Assembly (NCBI GenBank): GCA_910579325.1 | Contig: CAJTTU010000157.1 | Location: forward strand, 1 to 5,183 | Length of the DNA: 5,183 bases | Source of the DNA: an uncultured Lachnospiraceae bacterium | Lineage (GTDB): Bacteria > Bacillota > Clostridia > Lachnospirales > Lachnospiraceae | Reading direction: 5' to 3' | Position numbers and translations under genes: made by a program | Shown here: piece after piece, positions 4,066-5,183 of the stretch | How the letters are laid out: each line of letters opens with the position of its first letter | Position numbering within the stretch: the stretch's first letter is position 1 | Notes under the pieces: model-generated | Told to the model about the DNA's origin: nothing | The model's database searches: none | What the model saw: only the letters and a program-made list of their open reading frames with translations

Positions 4066-5183
4066 TTATTCACTGTCATCCGTTATATCATAATAAACCA
4101 TCTTATCCGGTAGTTTGATATTCGGGATCCAGATCTTCTCTCCGCCCCAGCCTTTTTCTCCTGTCATCTGGTACATCGTAAGAACAATCTTATCCGTGAC
4201 AGACGCGCCCAGCTGCCAGTCATTGGGAGACAGCAGCGCACCCGTCCCCTTTGCCACATTCCTGTTCCTCCTAACAATCAGAACCCCCTGGCCTGCCGGT
4301 TTTTCAGCAAGCACCATATCAATAATAGAACGGAAAACACTGACCTTAAAATCATCCTCCGACTTGATATGGGAAAGAACCTCCTGCATCAGACGAAGGC
4401 TCACCTGATAGCAGGACCGTGACTCATCAAACGCTTCCAGAAGCCGGTCAATATCAGCAATCGTATCATTCTCCGGCGAATACGGATAATAATTTGTCCC
4501 CCCGGAAATCATGGCCAGCTTCTTATTATCCAAAACATTCTTCCTTGTCGGATTCAACCCCTCCGGATAATAAATCTTCACATCCGCCGTTCCCCTCTCC
4601 ACCTGGGAGATAATAGAATTATTCGTTGCATTGATATCCGCAAACAGCTTATATAAATGCTCGTCAATAAACACCTTCATAAGCCCGGCATCCCTGTCAT
4701 AGCCGAACATACGGCTGTGCTGCCACATCGTATCCGCCTGCGGCTTTTTCGCCGTCCTGGTATAATAAATCGTCTGGAGCCCCGCAAAAGTAACACCCCG
4801 CCCCAGCGTATTCCCGCCAATGATCACATTAGAGCCCGATACATAATCATCACTTCCCACACCGGAACTTCCGTTCATAACCAGAACTTTAATCTCATCA
4901 TTCTCCAGCAGTTTCTGTATAAAATCCAGCACCTCTCCAAACGGCTTTTTCTCAAACTTAACCGGATTCAGCTGTTCATACCTCTGCCTGACCTGCACAG
5001 TAAATCCCTCATCCCTGCATCTCCCCTTAAAATCTTCCAAAACCTTAAATACATCCTGCTGGTACTTTCCATGCACCGCCTTCCGCACACTGGGATGAAT
5101 CAAAAAGTTTGACACCCTTTTCCCCGCCGTCAGCATGATTCCCGATACCACCAGATGGTGCATTAACGCCTCTTCCAGTGGAT
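4066..5183 (-). CDS. Z1 domain-containing protein, C-terminal part
   Basis: The minus-strand frame is open to the right edge, so the N-terminus is missing; at least 371 residues are seen. Counting from the methionine at 5163, which is probably internal because codons for PLEEAL precede it, residues about 20-190 are the Z1 domain: NFLIHPSVRKAVHGKY near the start, GGNTLGRGVTFAGL at 116-129 and QHSRMFGYDRD at 148-158. The last two resemble motifs V and VI of superfamily 2 helicases, so this is the second half of an ATPase core whose Walker motifs would lie upstream. Z1 proteins are known from restriction-like loci with MORC-type ATPases, cytosine methyltransferases and nucleases. The tail (about 240-365) is unassigned. 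The 30-bp gap to the PLD nuclease supports a joint role, probably DNA translocation or remodelling for cleavage. Confidence 0.85.
   Translation of the reverse strand, partial: PLEEALMHHLVVSGIMLTAGKRVSNFLIHPSVRKAVHGKYQQDVFKVLEDFKGRCRDEGFTVQVRQRYEQLNPVKFEKKPFGEVLDFIQKLLENDEIKVLVMNGSSGVGSDDYVSGSNVIIGGNTLGRGVTFAGLQTIYYTRTAKKPQADTMWQHSRMFGYDRDAGLMKVFIDEHLYKLFADINATNNSIISQVERGTADVKIYYPEGLNPTRKNVLDNKKLAMISGGTNYYPYSPENDTIADIDRLLEAFDESRSCYQVSLRLMQEVLSHIKSEDDFKVSVFRSIIDMVLAEKPAGQGVLIVRRNRNVAKGTGALLSPNDWQLGASVTDKIVLTMYQMTGEKGWGGEKIWIPNIKLPDKMVYYDITDDSE

Noticed and set aside
4657..5112. A + strand ORF of 151 codons opposite the Z1 gene.
   Set aside because: It is antisense to the conserved Z1 motifs and has a shadow-frame composition.
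5161..5163. Start codon of the Z1 gene at 5163.
   Set aside because: The frame continues open upstream to the window edge with plausible Z1 residues, and the visible part lacks the Walker motifs, so this methionine is internal.

Overview
This window holds a complete IS66-family insertion sequence (about 2.8 kb, + strand genes) next to the 3' end of a minus-strand operon that looks like part of a restriction or defence system. Nothing in it names a species. The strong GGAGG-type ribosome sites, the AT-rich intergenic DNA with A-tract/T-tract terminators, the moderate GC of the genes and the protein types suggest a Clostridia genome, plausibly a gut Lachnospiraceae; this is inference.

Layout. 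Bases 1-237 are an AT-rich left flank with no recognised gene. It carries a set of degenerate 21-bp phased repeats (71-154), an intrinsic terminator for + strand transcription (184-208), and a minus-strand open frame that leaves the window. Bases 238-3049 are the insertion sequence, bounded by 24-bp inverted repeats that differ at one base and begin GTAA, as is usual for IS66. Inside are tnpA (361-732), tnpB (725-1087, overlapping tnpA by 8 bp), an unusually long 268-bp spacer, and tnpC, the DDE transposase (1356-2975), followed by a strong terminator. Expected 8-bp target duplications are absent: the flanks read gtcgtttc on the left and gtaaaacc on the right.

Bases 3050-5183 are the right flank, read on the minus strand. 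A Z1-domain protein (the C-terminal 371 residues; its start lies beyond the window) is followed after 30 bp by a 318-residue PLD-fold restriction endonuclease resembling NgoFVII/BfiI, whose stop codon touches a terminator hairpin. The insertion sequence sits two bases beyond the T-tract of that hairpin, so the IS and the operon are transcribed convergently.

How the genes work together. TnpA, TnpB and TnpC are the standard IS66 trio. The Z1 protein (helicase-like C-terminal core) and the PLD nuclease are probably the motor/ATPase and DNA-cleaving parts of a restriction-type system; a methyltransferase or a MORC-like ATPase would be expected upstream, beyond 5183, and is not visible here. The most interesting points are the Z1-PLD pair, the 21-bp repeats with a protein-like pattern of synonymous changes, the missing target duplication, the terminator-like hairpins between tnpB and tnpC, and a TnpC that lacks the usual zinc-finger cysteines.
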